64,000 nt of DNA from Prochlorococcus marinus CUG1433 (GTDB lineage Bacteria; Cyanobacteriota; Cyanobacteriia; PCC-6307; Cyanobiaceae), in contig JAEPLN010000001.1 in NCBI GenBank assembly GCA_017644425.1, positions 620,001-684,000 of the forward strand, written 5' to 3'. Shown here piece by piece: positions 56,698 to 64,000 of the stretch. Below the pieces are notes generated by a model, which saw nothing but the letters and a program-made list of their open reading frames with translations, had not been told where the DNA came from and did not search any database. The number at the start of each line of letters is the position of its first letter. The first letter of the stretch is position 1. Position numbers and translations under genes: made by a program.

Positions 56698-56898
56698 CTA
56701 AGCTACATCAGAATTTGATTGAATTCTAGTATTTCCTTCTACTAATTCAAGTAACGCCTCTAACTGGGCAATGAGTCCTCTAAGTTCGCCAGGTTCAGGA
56801 AAAAGATCATCCTCTTTAATTCCTAAATGCATTTCTCTAAGTTCTTGCCTTAAATAACGTAAGTGACTAGTGACCTGCTCTCTCTTGTTTTGTGACAT
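56698..56898 (-). CDS. Conserved small soluble protein, 66 residues
   Basis: I recognise this only as a small conserved cyanobacterial-type protein. It is almost entirely helical with a charged N-terminus (NKREQVTSHLRYLRQELREM) and a Leu-rich helix GLIAQLEALLELVEG, which suggests a coiled-coil hairpin. Function unknown. Upstream of and likely co-transcribed with the DUF565 gene. Confidence 0.7.
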   Translation of the reverse strand: MSQNKREQVTSHLRYLRQELREMHLGIKEDDLFPEPGELRGLIAQLEALLELVEGNTRIQSNSDVA

Positions 56899-57098
56899 AT
56901 TGGGTCTAAATTGTAACTTATATTAAGAAAAAAATTTCTAATATCGAGACTTTACATATTTATGATTGAGAATGAAGATAAATTGCTCAATAAAAATTCA
57001 AAAAAAATAATACCTTCTAAATTTTTACAATTTTGAAAATGTGTACTTAATACTTCCATCGACTTTAAACTATAACTTGAGGCTTTATTATAAGATTA

Positions 57099-57335
57099 TT
57101 GGCTAAATTCAATATGGAATTTGTTTCTGAAAATAAAATAAGTGAGGAAGTAGTCAAGTCATTTGATGAAAAAATGACCCTGGAGCTTGCAACAAGGCTA
57201 GAAGAAGACAATTATAAGACACCATTTGATGGTTTAAAAGACTGGCATTTACTAAGGGCCCTCGCAATCAATAGACCTGAATTAACGTCTGATTATATAC
57301 ATCTTCTTGATCAAGAACCCTTCGATGAAAACTAA
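57099..57335 (+). CDS. DUF2555-type conserved cyanobacterial protein
   Basis: A 78-residue acidic soluble protein. The C-terminal core TPFDGLKDWHLLRALAINRPELTSDYIHLLD is highly characteristic of the DUF2555 family of cyanobacteria. Function unknown. TTG at 57099 starts the reading; an ATG at 57114 (MEFVSEN) is an alternative. Its last 11 bases overlap the coaBC start, so translation is probably coupled. Confidence 0.75.
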   Translation: MAKFNMEFVSENKISEEVVKSFDEKMTLELATRLEEDNYKTPFDGLKDWHLLRALAINRPELTSDYIHLLDQEPFDEN

Positions 57336-58581
57336 AAGTAAGAACTCCAAAATAAAGGTTCTTTTATTAATAACTGGAAGTATCGCAGCTGTAAGAATTC
57401 CATTATTAGTTAGCCAACTAGCGAAAGAAAATTATGAAATAAGATGCGTTTTATCAAAAAATGCAGAAAAATTAATAAAGCCACTTTCTCTCTCTATTCT
57501 AAGTAGAAACCCATGCATTTTAGAAAATGATCAATGGTCAAATAGTCAATCAATACCTCTTCACATAGAACTAAGTAATTGGGCTGATATTTTAATCACC
57601 GCGCCTTTAACAGCGACAACATTAGCAAAATGGGTAACTGGAAATGCAGAGGGATTGATCCCCAGCATCTTAATAGCAAATATAAAGCCAGTTATTGTTG
57701 CACCAGCAATGAATACACAAATGTGGCTAAATAAAGCTGTCCAAAAAAATTATGAGAATTTACAGAATTACAAAAATATTTTGTCTTTGGAACCAAGTGA
57801 AGGCCTCTTAGCATGTGATGCTATTGGCATCGGTAAGATACCTCCAAATGATCTAATCCAATTAGCTCTTGAATTTATAGCTTCACTCAAACAAAATGAA
57901 TATCGCAAAGATTTACTTAATAAAGAAATTTTAATAACTGGAGGGTGTACCTCAGAGAAAATTGACGCGGCAAGACACATTACTAACAAAAGTTCTGGAG
58001 CTATGGGCCTACTTCTTTCTCAAGTAGCGAGGTTCAGAGGAGCAAAAGTAAAATATGTTCATGGGCCTCTGAAAATAGATAAGAATCTTACTGATGGAAT
58101 AAAAAGATATGAAATTGAAAATAGTGTTGATTTAATTAGGGCACTAAGTAATGAAATATCAAATTGCGATTATTTTTTCATGAATGCAGCAGTTTCTGAT
58201 TTCAAGATAACCTCTGATACTTCAGCTAAAATTCCAAAAAATCAAATTAATGCTCATTTGAATCAAAACTTTGAGCTAGTCCCAGATATTTTAAAAACAA
58301 TTAGTAAATCAAAAAAAGATAACCAAGTTTTTGTAGGCTTTTGCGCTTTTACAGGATCTATCGAAGACGCACGAATGGCAATTAAAGAAAAGATTATCCA
58401 AAAGGGTTGTGATTATCTATTCGCAAACCCAATTGATCTTAAAGGCCAAGGATTTGGATTTTTGGCACAAAATGAAGGTTGGCTATTCGATACAAACAAT
58501 ATGGAACACTACATTAATAAAACATCAAAAATTGATTTAGCAAATAAATTACTAACCCAAATTATTTCATTAAAAAAATAA
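57325..58581 (+). CDS. coaBC: Phosphopantothenoylcysteine synthetase/decarboxylase, altered active site
   Basis: The bifunctional CoaBC (Dfp) converts 4'-phosphopantothenate to phosphopantetheine for CoA. The N-terminal flavodoxin-like CoaC domain has ITGSIAAVRIP, the catalytic His80, PAMNTQMW and a Cys in GLLACDAIG. The PASANT motif instead reads PLTATT (94-99), replacing the Asn with Thr98, see findings. The C-terminal CoaB domain has LITGGCTSEKIDAARHITN. At 418 residues it is full length. The start at ATG 57325 overlaps the DUF2555 gene by 11 bases; an upstream ATG at 57307 would add six residues. Confidence 0.9.
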   Translation: MKTKSKNSKIKVLLLITGSIAAVRIPLLVSQLAKENYEIRCVLSKNAEKLIKPLSLSILSRNPCILENDQWSNSQSIPLHIELSNWADILITAPLTATTLAKWVTGNAEGLIPSILIANIKPVIVAPAMNTQMWLNKAVQKNYENLQNYKNILSLEPSEGLLACDAIGIGKIPPNDLIQLALEFIASLKQNEYRKDLLNKEILITGGCTSEKIDAARHITNKSSGAMGLLLSQVARFRGAKVKYVHGPLKIDKNLTDGIKRYEIENSVDLIRALSNEISNCDYFFMNAAVSDFKITSDTSAKIPKNQINAHLNQNFELVPDILKTISKSKKDNQVFVGFCAFTGSIEDARMAIKEKIIQKGCDYLFANPIDLKGQGFGFLAQNEGWLFDTNNMEHYINKTSKIDLANKLLTQIISLKK

Positions 58582-58798
58582 AAAAAAAATTTTTAATTTG
58601 TATTTTTTTGTAATCTTAATCATTAAAAATAATGTTATAGCTTAAAATAATTCCAGTTTTTTAAGATCTAAAAAGCTACGGGTTGTTTCGAGGATTTAAT
58701 AGTCCTAACTTTTATGGTCCTTTCCCTTGTAATATCCGTACTGAACTTATTAGATGACCTTTAATCTATCGTCACAGAACTTTACTGCAACTTTAATT

Positions 58799-59593
58799 AT
58801 GAGAATTCGTTCTTTCTTAGCTTTTGTTATTTCAATTTGTATAACTTTTGCTTTCGTACCTGTTAAAACATTTGCTTTTTCTGAGAGAGGAAATGCACAA
58901 TTTACAGATGTTGTTAACACAGGAAAAGCTAATGATTGCCCTACATTAGACTCATCTCTTGTCGGATCAATATCTCTAGGGAATGGAGATAGCCTTAAAG
59001 GAATATGCATGCATCCAACAGAAGTTTATGTAAAAGTGCCAGGGACAAAACGTAAAGCTGCAGAATTTGTTTCTACAAAAATTATTAGTCCTAGAAATAA
59101 CACCACAGTGACTGAAGTTTATGGAGATATAGATTCAGGAACTTTCACTGAAAAGGGGGGTATTGATTTTCAACTTATTACTGTATTAACTCCTGGTGGT
59201 TTAGAGGTGCCATTTGCATTCTCAGCAAAAGATCTTAAAGCTGATTTACCTTCATCTATTGAGCCAGGCACTGAGGTTAGTGGTTCAACATTTACACCAA
59301 ACTACAGAACTGGTGATTTTCTAGATCCTAAGGCAAGAGCTAAAAATACTGGTGTTGAATATGCTCAAGGGTTAGTGGCATTAGGAGGAGATGATGAAGA
59401 ACTTGCAAAAGAAAATATTAAAGTTGATGTAAATGGCACTGGCGTTATTACTCTTTCAATCAAAAATGTAGATTCTGACACAGACGAATTTGCGGGTACT
59501 TTTGAAGCTATCCAACCTTCAGATACAGATATGGGTTCAAAGGATCCACTTGATGTAAAAATAATTGGTGAGCTTTACGGAAGAAAGGCATAA
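58799..59593 (+). CDS. psbO: Photosystem II manganese-stabilising polypeptide
   Basis: PsbO shields the oxygen-evolving cluster on the lumen side. The 264-residue precursor starts MRIRSFLAFVISIC.., with a hydrophobic signal and FAF near the cleavage site for lumen export. The mature protein has the conserved disulphide pair C47 (ANDCPTL) and C70 (KGICMHP), and GGIDFQLITVLTPGG, VPFAFSAKDL and TGDFLDPKARAKN. I prefer the ATG at 58799 over 58754, which would give 15 residues before the signal peptide. A 217-base upstream gap and strong terminator suggest an independent, highly expressed unit. Confidence 0.95.
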   Translation: MRIRSFLAFVISICITFAFVPVKTFAFSERGNAQFTDVVNTGKANDCPTLDSSLVGSISLGNGDSLKGICMHPTEVYVKVPGTKRKAAEFVSTKIISPRNNTTVTEVYGDIDSGTFTEKGGIDFQLITVLTPGGLEVPFAFSAKDLKADLPSSIEPGTEVSGSTFTPNYRTGDFLDPKARAKNTGVEYAQGLVALGGDDEELAKENIKVDVNGTGVITLSIKNVDSDTDEFAGTFEAIQPSDTDMGSKDPLDVKIIGELYGRKA

Positions 59594-59611
59594 ATCCTAC
59601 TCAAGAGAAAA

Positions 59612-59637
59612 AGGGGGTTAAACCCCTCTTTTTTTTT
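59612..59637 (+). terminator. Rho-independent terminator of psbO
   Basis: AGGGG (59612-59616) pairs with CCCCT (59623-59627) around a six-base loop, followed by a C and a run of nine T to 59637. It lies 18 bases past the psbO stop. The GC stem plus long T run is clearer than elsewhere in the window and should separate psbO from the sat gene. Confidence 0.85.
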
Positions 59638-59664
59638 CAAAATTTTTCTTTATCAATTTAAAAA

Positions 59665-60840
59665 ATGGAATTACAACAAAAAACTAAAAGAGATACTAAC
59701 GGACTAATACCGCCTTATGGAGGGGAACTAAAAAATTTAATTATCAAAGATAAAAACCTTAAAAATGATCTTATCTCTAAAGCTTCTTATGAGTTTGAAT
59801 GTAGCGAGAGAAATGCATGCGATGTAGAACTTTTGATAGTTGGAGCTTTTTCTCCATTGGAAGGTTTTATGGATGAAAATAACTATAATTCGGTAATTAA
59901 AAATAATAGAAATACAAACGGGTTACTTTTTGGTTTGCCCATTGTATTTGATTCAAATAATGAAAAAGTAAAAGCTGGAGAGACAATATTACTTACTTAT
60001 AAAAAACAAAAAATAGCAGTTTTAGAAGTTAGCTCTAAATGGGAGCCTGACAAATCCTTAGAAGCTGAACTTTGTTATGGTACTAATTCTTTAGATCATC
60101 CTGCTGTTAAGATGATTTTTAACGAGAGAGGTAGATTTTATATAGGAGGAAGAGTTTTTGGTTTCGAACTACCAATTAGAGAATTCCCCTGCAAAACCCC
60201 AGAAGAAGTTAGATCTACACTGCCATCAAATCATGATGTAGTTGCATTTCAATGCAGAAATCCAATTCATAGAGCACATTATGAATTATTTACTAATGCC
60301 TTACTTTCAGATAATGTCTCCTCTAACTCAGTTGTTTTAGTTCATCCAACTTGTGGGCCAACTCAACAAGATGATATCCCTGGAAAAGTTAGATATTTGA
60401 CCTATAAAGAATTAGAAGAAGAGATATCTGATGAAAGAATAAAATGGGCTTTTTTACCTTATTCAATGCATATGGCAGGGCCAAGAGAAGCTCTACAACA
60501 TATGATAATCAGAAGAAATTATGGCTGCACCCACTTTATTATTGGTAGAGATATGGCTGGTTGTAAGTCGTCATCAACTGGTGAAGATTTTTATGGTCCG
60601 TATGATGCCCAGAATTTTGCGAATAAGTGTGCAGATGAATTGATGATGCGAACAGTTCCTTCAAAAAATTTAGTTTATACGAAGGAAAAAGGATATATAA
60701 CAGCTGAAGAAGCGAAAGAATTTAATTATGAAATTATGAAACTTAGTGGTACTGAATTTAGAAAGAAATTGAGGAATGGCGAACCAATTCCTGAATGGTT
60801 TGCATTCAAAAGTGTAGTAGATGTTCTAAGACGCTCTTAA
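59665..60840 (+). CDS. sat: Sulfate adenylyltransferase (ATP sulfurylase)
   Basis: This enzyme activates sulfate to APS, the first step of sulfate assimilation. The 391-residue homo-oligomeric type has FQCRNPIHRAHYEL (QxRNP and HxxH-type ATP contact), VHPTCGPTQQDD, MHMAGPREALQH and IIGRDMAGCKSS. It lies between psbO and ftsH on the same strand, separated from psbO by the terminator. Confidence 0.96.
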   Translation: MELQQKTKRDTNGLIPPYGGELKNLIIKDKNLKNDLISKASYEFECSERNACDVELLIVGAFSPLEGFMDENNYNSVIKNNRNTNGLLFGLPIVFDSNNEKVKAGETILLTYKKQKIAVLEVSSKWEPDKSLEAELCYGTNSLDHPAVKMIFNERGRFYIGGRVFGFELPIREFPCKTPEEVRSTLPSNHDVVAFQCRNPIHRAHYELFTNALLSDNVSSNSVVLVHPTCGPTQQDDIPGKVRYLTYKELEEEISDERIKWAFLPYSMHMAGPREALQHMIIRRNYGCTHFIIGRDMAGCKSSSTGEDFYGPYDAQNFANKCADELMMRTVPSKNLVYTKEKGYITAEEAKEFNYEIMKLSGTEFRKKLRNGEPIPEWFAFKSVVDVLRRS

Positions 60841-60886
60841 TATTGTTTTATAATTAGTAATATAGATTTATTAAAGATTTTTTATC

Positions 60887-62740
60887 GTGAACAAACGTTG
60901 GAGAAACGTAGGACTTTATGTCCTAGCTGTTATTACTGTAATTTTCATTGGAACTTCAGTTTTTGATAATCCTAGTACCGAAAGCTCTACAAAGACCTTG
61001 AGATATAGTGATTTTATAGAGGCAGTACAAGATAAAGAAATCAGCAGAGTCCTAATATCTCCAGATAATGCCACAGCTCAAGTTGTTGAAAATGATGGGA
61101 GCAGGTCTGAGGTAAATTTAGCCCCTGACAAAGATTTATTAAAAATACTGACTGAGAATAACGTAGATATAGCTGTAACTCCTACAAAATTAGCCAATCC
61201 ATGGCAACAGGCTATAAGTAGCTTGATTTTCCCAGTACTTCTGATTGGAGGTCTATTTTTTCTTTTCAGAAGATCCCAAAGCGGGAATGCTGGTGGTGGT
61301 AACCCTGCCATGAGTTTTGGCAAGAGCAAAGCCAGACTCCAAATGGAACCATCCACACAAGTAACTTTTTCAGATGTTGCTGGTGTTGAAGGTGCAAAAT
61401 TAGAACTCACAGAAGTTGTAGATTTTCTTAAGAGCCCAGATAGATTTACTGCAGTCGGAGCAAAAATTCCGAAAGGAGTTCTCCTTGTAGGTCCTCCTGG
61501 TACAGGAAAAACATTGTTAGCAAAGGCAGTAGCAGGAGAAGCAGGTGTACCTTTTTTCTCAATATCTGGTTCAGAATTTGTAGAAATGTTCGTAGGAGTT
61601 GGAGCTAGCAGAGTTAGAGATCTTTTTGAACAAGCTAAAAAGAATGCTCCTTGTATTGTATTTATTGACGAAATAGATGCAGTTGGAAGACAAAGAGGTG
61701 CTGGTATGGGTGGAGGAAATGATGAAAGAGAACAAACATTAAATCAACTCCTAACTGAAATGGATGGTTTCGAAGGTAATTCAGGAATAATTATAGTTGC
61801 CGCCACCAATAGACCAGATGTCTTAGACTCAGCTTTAATGCGCCCTGGAAGATTTGATAGACAGGTAACAGTAGATAGACCAGATTATGCTGGAAGATTA
61901 CAGATATTAAATGTTCATGCGAAAGATAAAACTCTTTCAAAAGACGTTGATTTAGACAAAGTTGCTAGAAGAACACCCGGATTTACTGGTGCAGATCTAG
62001 CTAATCTTTTAAATGAAGCAGCAATACTAGCAGCTAGAAAAGATTTAGATAAAGTAAGTAATGATGAAGTCGGTGATGCCATTGAAAGAGTTATGGCAGG
62101 CCCAGAAAAGAAAGATAGAGTCATCAGTGATAAGAAAAAAGAATTAGTTGCTTATCACGAAGCTGGACATGCACTCGTTGGAGCGTTAATGCCTGATTAT
62201 GATCCTGTAGCAAAGGTTTCAATAATTCCTAGAGGTCAAGCTGGAGGTTTAACCTTCTTTACTCCAAGTGAAGAAAGAATGGAATCTGGTCTTTACTCTC
62301 GTTCTTACCTTCAAAATCAAATGGCTGTAGCTCTTGGTGGAAGAGTTGCTGAAGAAATAGTCTATGGAGAAGAAGAAGTTACAACCGGAGCCTCAAATGA
62401 CTTACAGCAAGTTGCTAATGTAGCCAGACAAATGATTACCAAATTTGGCATGAGTGACAAAATAGGTCCTGTCGCATTAGGGCAATCTCAAGGTGGAATG
62501 TTTTTAGGAAGAGATATGAGCTCTACTAGAGACTTCTCTGAAGACACAGCCGCAACAATTGACGTGGAGGTTTCAGAGCTTGTAGATGTTGCTTATAAGA
62601 GAGCCACAAAAGTTTTAACAGATAATAGAAGTGTTTTGGACGAAATGGCTCAAATGTTAATCGAAAGAGAAACTATAGATACTGAAGATATCCAAGACTT
62701 GATCAACCGATCAGAAGTTAAAGTAGCAAACTATATCTAG
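60887..62740 (+). CDS. ftsH: ATP-dependent zinc metalloprotease FtsH
   Basis: FtsH degrades damaged membrane proteins, in cyanobacteria notably photodamaged D1. The 617-residue protein has two N-terminal membrane helices (about 8-25 and 112-128) around a lumenal domain, the AAA+ module with Walker A GPPGTGKT (202-209), Walker [12 protein letters not shown], the [21 protein letters not shown] and the zinc site HEAGH near 425. The start is GTG at 60887. The Eda-like gene follows on the same strand after 19 bases. Confidence 0.96.
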   Translation: MNKRWRNVGLYVLAVITVIFIGTSVFDNPSTESSTKTLRYSDFIEAVQDKEISRVLISPDNATAQVVENDGSRSEVNLAPDKDLLKILTENNVDIAVTPTKLANPWQQAISSLIFPVLLIGGLFFLFRRSQSGNAGGGNPAMSFGKSKARLQMEPSTQVTFSDVAGVEGAKLELTEVVDFLKSPDRFTAVGAKIPKGVLLVGPPGTGKTLLAKAVAGEAGVPFFSISGSEFVEMFVGVGASRVRDLFEQAKKNAPCIVFIDEIDAVGRQRGAGMGGGNDEREQTLNQLLTEMDGFEGNSGIIIVAATNRPDVLDSALMRPGRFDRQVTVDRPDYAGRLQILNVHAKDKTLSKDVDLDKVARRTPGFTGADLANLLNEAAILAARKDLDKVSNDEVGDAIERVMAGPEKKDRVISDKKKELVAYHEAGHALVGALMPDYDPVAKVSIIPRGQAGGLTFFTPSEERMESGLYSRSYLQNQMAVALGGRVAEEIVYGEEEVTTGASNDLQQVANVARQMITKFGMSDKIGPVALGQSQGGMFLGRDMSSTRDFSEDTAATIDVEVSELVDVAYKRATKVLTDNRSVLDEMAQMLIERETIDTEDIQDLINRSEVKVANYI

Positions 62741-62759
62741 TTTAAAAAATAAATATTTA

Positions 62760-63386
62760 ATGAATATTAAAGAAGATTCTTTTTCTGACTTGCTGCTAAA
62801 AGAATCTTTTTTTTTACTTGTAAAACCAGAAGATAATTTTTACTCAAATACTTATATAAGAAATTCATTTTTTGAAGAATTAGGAAGCTTAGTAAAATTA
62901 GGATTAAAAAATATTGAAATACGTTGGTCAAACAATGAAAAGTGGTTGGATTTTGTATCCGAAATCAAACTCAATTTTCCACAAATTAATTTAGGCTCTG
63001 CCTCCATAGTTAATAAGCAATCAATAGAAGATTCATTAAAAATTGGATTAAATTTTTCTATGATGAAATTTTGGGATAAAGATCTCTTTAATTATTCGAA
63101 GTCAAAAAATTATTTATTAATACCTGGAATTAAAAATTTAAAAGATCTTGAGGAAGCCATAAATTTAAATTGCAACATTATAAAAATTTATCCAATCAAA
63201 AGTAAAGCTAGTTCCATAGATATACTCAACTTTGGAAGTATTGATTTTATCGCTGCTGGAGGCCTATCAATCAATGATGTAGAAACTTATCAATCTTTAG
63301 GATATAAAGCAATCGTGATTGGAGATAAAGGAATTATTAAAAAAAAATTTGATCCAAAAATATATGAATGGCTAAAAAATAATTAA
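62760..63386 (+). CDS. Eda-like (KDPG/KHG) aldolase with divergent substrate motifs
   Basis: A 208-residue TIM-barrel class I aldolase. The Schiff-base Lys is probably K142 (IIKIYPIKS), the general-base Glu is E53 (NIEIRW) and the phosphate loop GGLSIND is near 168. LIPGIKNL matches the family. The TLRT and GAGTV pyruvate-contact motifs read IRWS (54-57) and GSASI (79-83), so activity on 2-keto-3-deoxy-6-phosphogluconate is likely but not certain. It would serve the Entner-Doudoroff route or a related aldol step. It is downstream of ftsH, same strand, and convergent with aroC. Confidence 0.78.
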   Translation: MNIKEDSFSDLLLKESFFLLVKPEDNFYSNTYIRNSFFEELGSLVKLGLKNIEIRWSNNEKWLDFVSEIKLNFPQINLGSASIVNKQSIEDSLKIGLNFSMMKFWDKDLFNYSKSKNYLLIPGIKNLKDLEEAINLNCNIIKIYPIKSKASSIDILNFGSIDFIAAGGLSINDVETYQSLGYKAIVIGDKGIIKKKFDPKIYEWLKNN

Positions 63387-63420
63387 ATCAAAGATAAATA
63401 TAAATTTTTTAACGAAACTA

Positions 63421-64000
63421 CTAATTATTGATTAAGCCACATTGAGCTTGATTCAGTAGTAAATGATCAGCAAGTACTAAAGCCACCATAGCATCAACCA
63501 TAGGAACTGCTCTTGGTAGAACGCATGGATCATGTCTCCCTTTTGCCTTCATCAAAACTTCTTTTCCTTCAGCATTTACTGTTTTCTGTTCTTTCCCGAT
63601 AGTTGCTGTAGGTTTAAAAGCTATCTTCATCTCAATATTTTCGCCATTACTTATTCCTCCCTGTATACCACCTGAATTATTGGATATTGTTCTTAACTTC
63701 CTAATATCATCAGATTTAATGAAGGCATCATTATGTTCGCTTCCTTTTAAATAAGTTCCAGAGAAACCTGAACCTATTTCAAAGCCTTTAGTGGCAGGCA
63801 AAGACATCAAAGCCTTCGCTAAATCAGCTTCTAATTTATCAAAAACAGGCATTCCAAGACCTGAAGGGACATTTCTTACTAGACATTCAATAACACCGCC
63901 ACAAGAGTCTCCTTGACGCTTTAATTGCTTAATTCTCTCTATCATTTCTGCTGATACATGTTCATCAGGACATCTAACAATATTAGAATCTATTTTGTTG
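63421..64000 (-). CDS. aroC: Chorismate synthase, N-terminus cut by window edge
   Basis: AroC makes chorismate from EPSP using reduced FMN. The visible C-terminal ~193 residues begin inside [18 protein letters not shown] and continue [69 protein letters not shown]. All are AroC motifs and the frame remains open to base 64000. The N-terminus and start lie beyond the window. The frame is intact to the end; only the missing upstream part limits the call. Confidence 0.95.
   Translation of the reverse strand, partial: NKIDSNIVRCPDEHVSAEMIERIKQLKRQGDSCGGVIECLVRNVPSGLGMPVFDKLEADLAKALMSLPATKGFEIGSGFSGTYLKGSEHNDAFIKSDDIRKLRTISNNSGGIQGGISNGENIEMKIAFKPTATIGKEQKTVNAEGKEVLMKAKGRHDPCVLPRAVPMVDAMVALVLADHLLLNQAQCGLINN

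Noticed and set aside
56962-57036. A 24-codon frame starting at ATG 56962 (MIENEDKLLNKN...) in the gap before the DUF2555 gene.
   Set aside because: No convincing ribosome-binding site, Lys/Asn-rich composition expected of AT-rich DNA, and no family resemblance. Left out of the features; conservation in relatives would be needed.
58582-58798. The 217-base gap before psbO as a possible small gene or RNA.
   Set aside because: AT-rich with several TATA-like hexamers, probably the psbO promoter and leader, but I cannot fix a promoter or structure with confidence.
1-64000. Search by eye for CRISPR arrays, insertion sequences, integrases, prophage genes or rRNA.
   Set aside because: No regularly spaced repeats, transposase or integrase motifs or rRNA segments were seen; the TM0106 protein has a Cas4-like cluster but no array or cas neighbours.

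Overview
The window reads as a stretch of chromosome from a high-light-type Prochlorococcus. This is inferred from very low GC, short intergenic gaps, photosystem II genes (psbK, psbI, psbN, psbH, psbO), chlorophyll synthesis (chlD), carotenoid hydroxylation (crtR), the cyanobacterial nitrogen regulator ntcA, and many small families found only in cyanobacteria (DUF3155, DUF3181, DUF3146, DUF3084, DUF3177, DUF565, DUF2555). No insertion sequence, prophage, CRISPR array, rRNA operon or tandem repeat is visible. No gene-free stretch exceeds 300 bases. TTG and GTG starts are common.

Layout. 1-9.8 kb: a YvcK/CofD-like protein (cut by the left edge), an MCE-type lipid-transport ATPase/substrate-binding pair, chlD, folK, a Nudix hydrolase, a photolyase, a DegT aminotransferase and a redoxin. 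9.9-17.8 kb: fabI, hisB, a carotenoid oxygenase, rdgB, a phosphohexomutase, a two-nuclease-domain protein of the TM0106 family, ygfZ and pyrE. 17.9-24.8 kb: tRNA-Met, a CBS-domain membrane protein, an oxidoreductase, psbK, tgt, cobS, a histidine kinase, a DUF3155 gene and a hydrolase. 24.9-33 kb: purH, a DoxX protein, ispH, amt1 with its own terminator and an NtcA-type promoter, sfsA and murJ. 33-39.8 kb: tRNA-Arg, glyA-cinA-leuC-leuD and an LptD-like outer-membrane protein. 39.8-46.3 kb: psbI, psbN, psbH, pth, DUF3146, a YqgF-like nuclease, DUF3084, ntcA, then divergently a CobO-like protein with dcd and thyX, and a membrane-anchored thioredoxin. 46.4-54.5 kb: glmM, trmB, DUF3177, ileS, tRNA-Leu, crtR and gatC. 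54.7-64 kb: a 3-methyladenine glycosylase, pyrB, small conserved genes, coaBC, psbO, sat, ftsH, an Eda-like aldolase and aroC (cut by the right edge).

How the genes work together. Nitrogen control is represented at three levels: ntcA itself, amt1 with a well-formed NtcA site plus -10 box, and a probable autoregulatory site at ntcA. dcd and thyX, 1 base apart, form a dTMP-supply pair. leuC-leuD and glyA-cinA are tight head-to-tail units. Nothing in the window looks like a horizontally acquired island or a wholly new multi-gene system. The most interesting points are at residue and start-codon level: two genes (crtR and the glycosylase) whose conserved N-termini extend past any ATG/GTG/TTG; a CoaBC whose active-site Asn is replaced; a CobO-like protein without a Walker A loop; an Eda-like aldolase with altered pyruvate-binding motifs; and an 8-codon open frame with a near-perfect Shine-Dalgarno sequence upstream of the DUF3155 gene.
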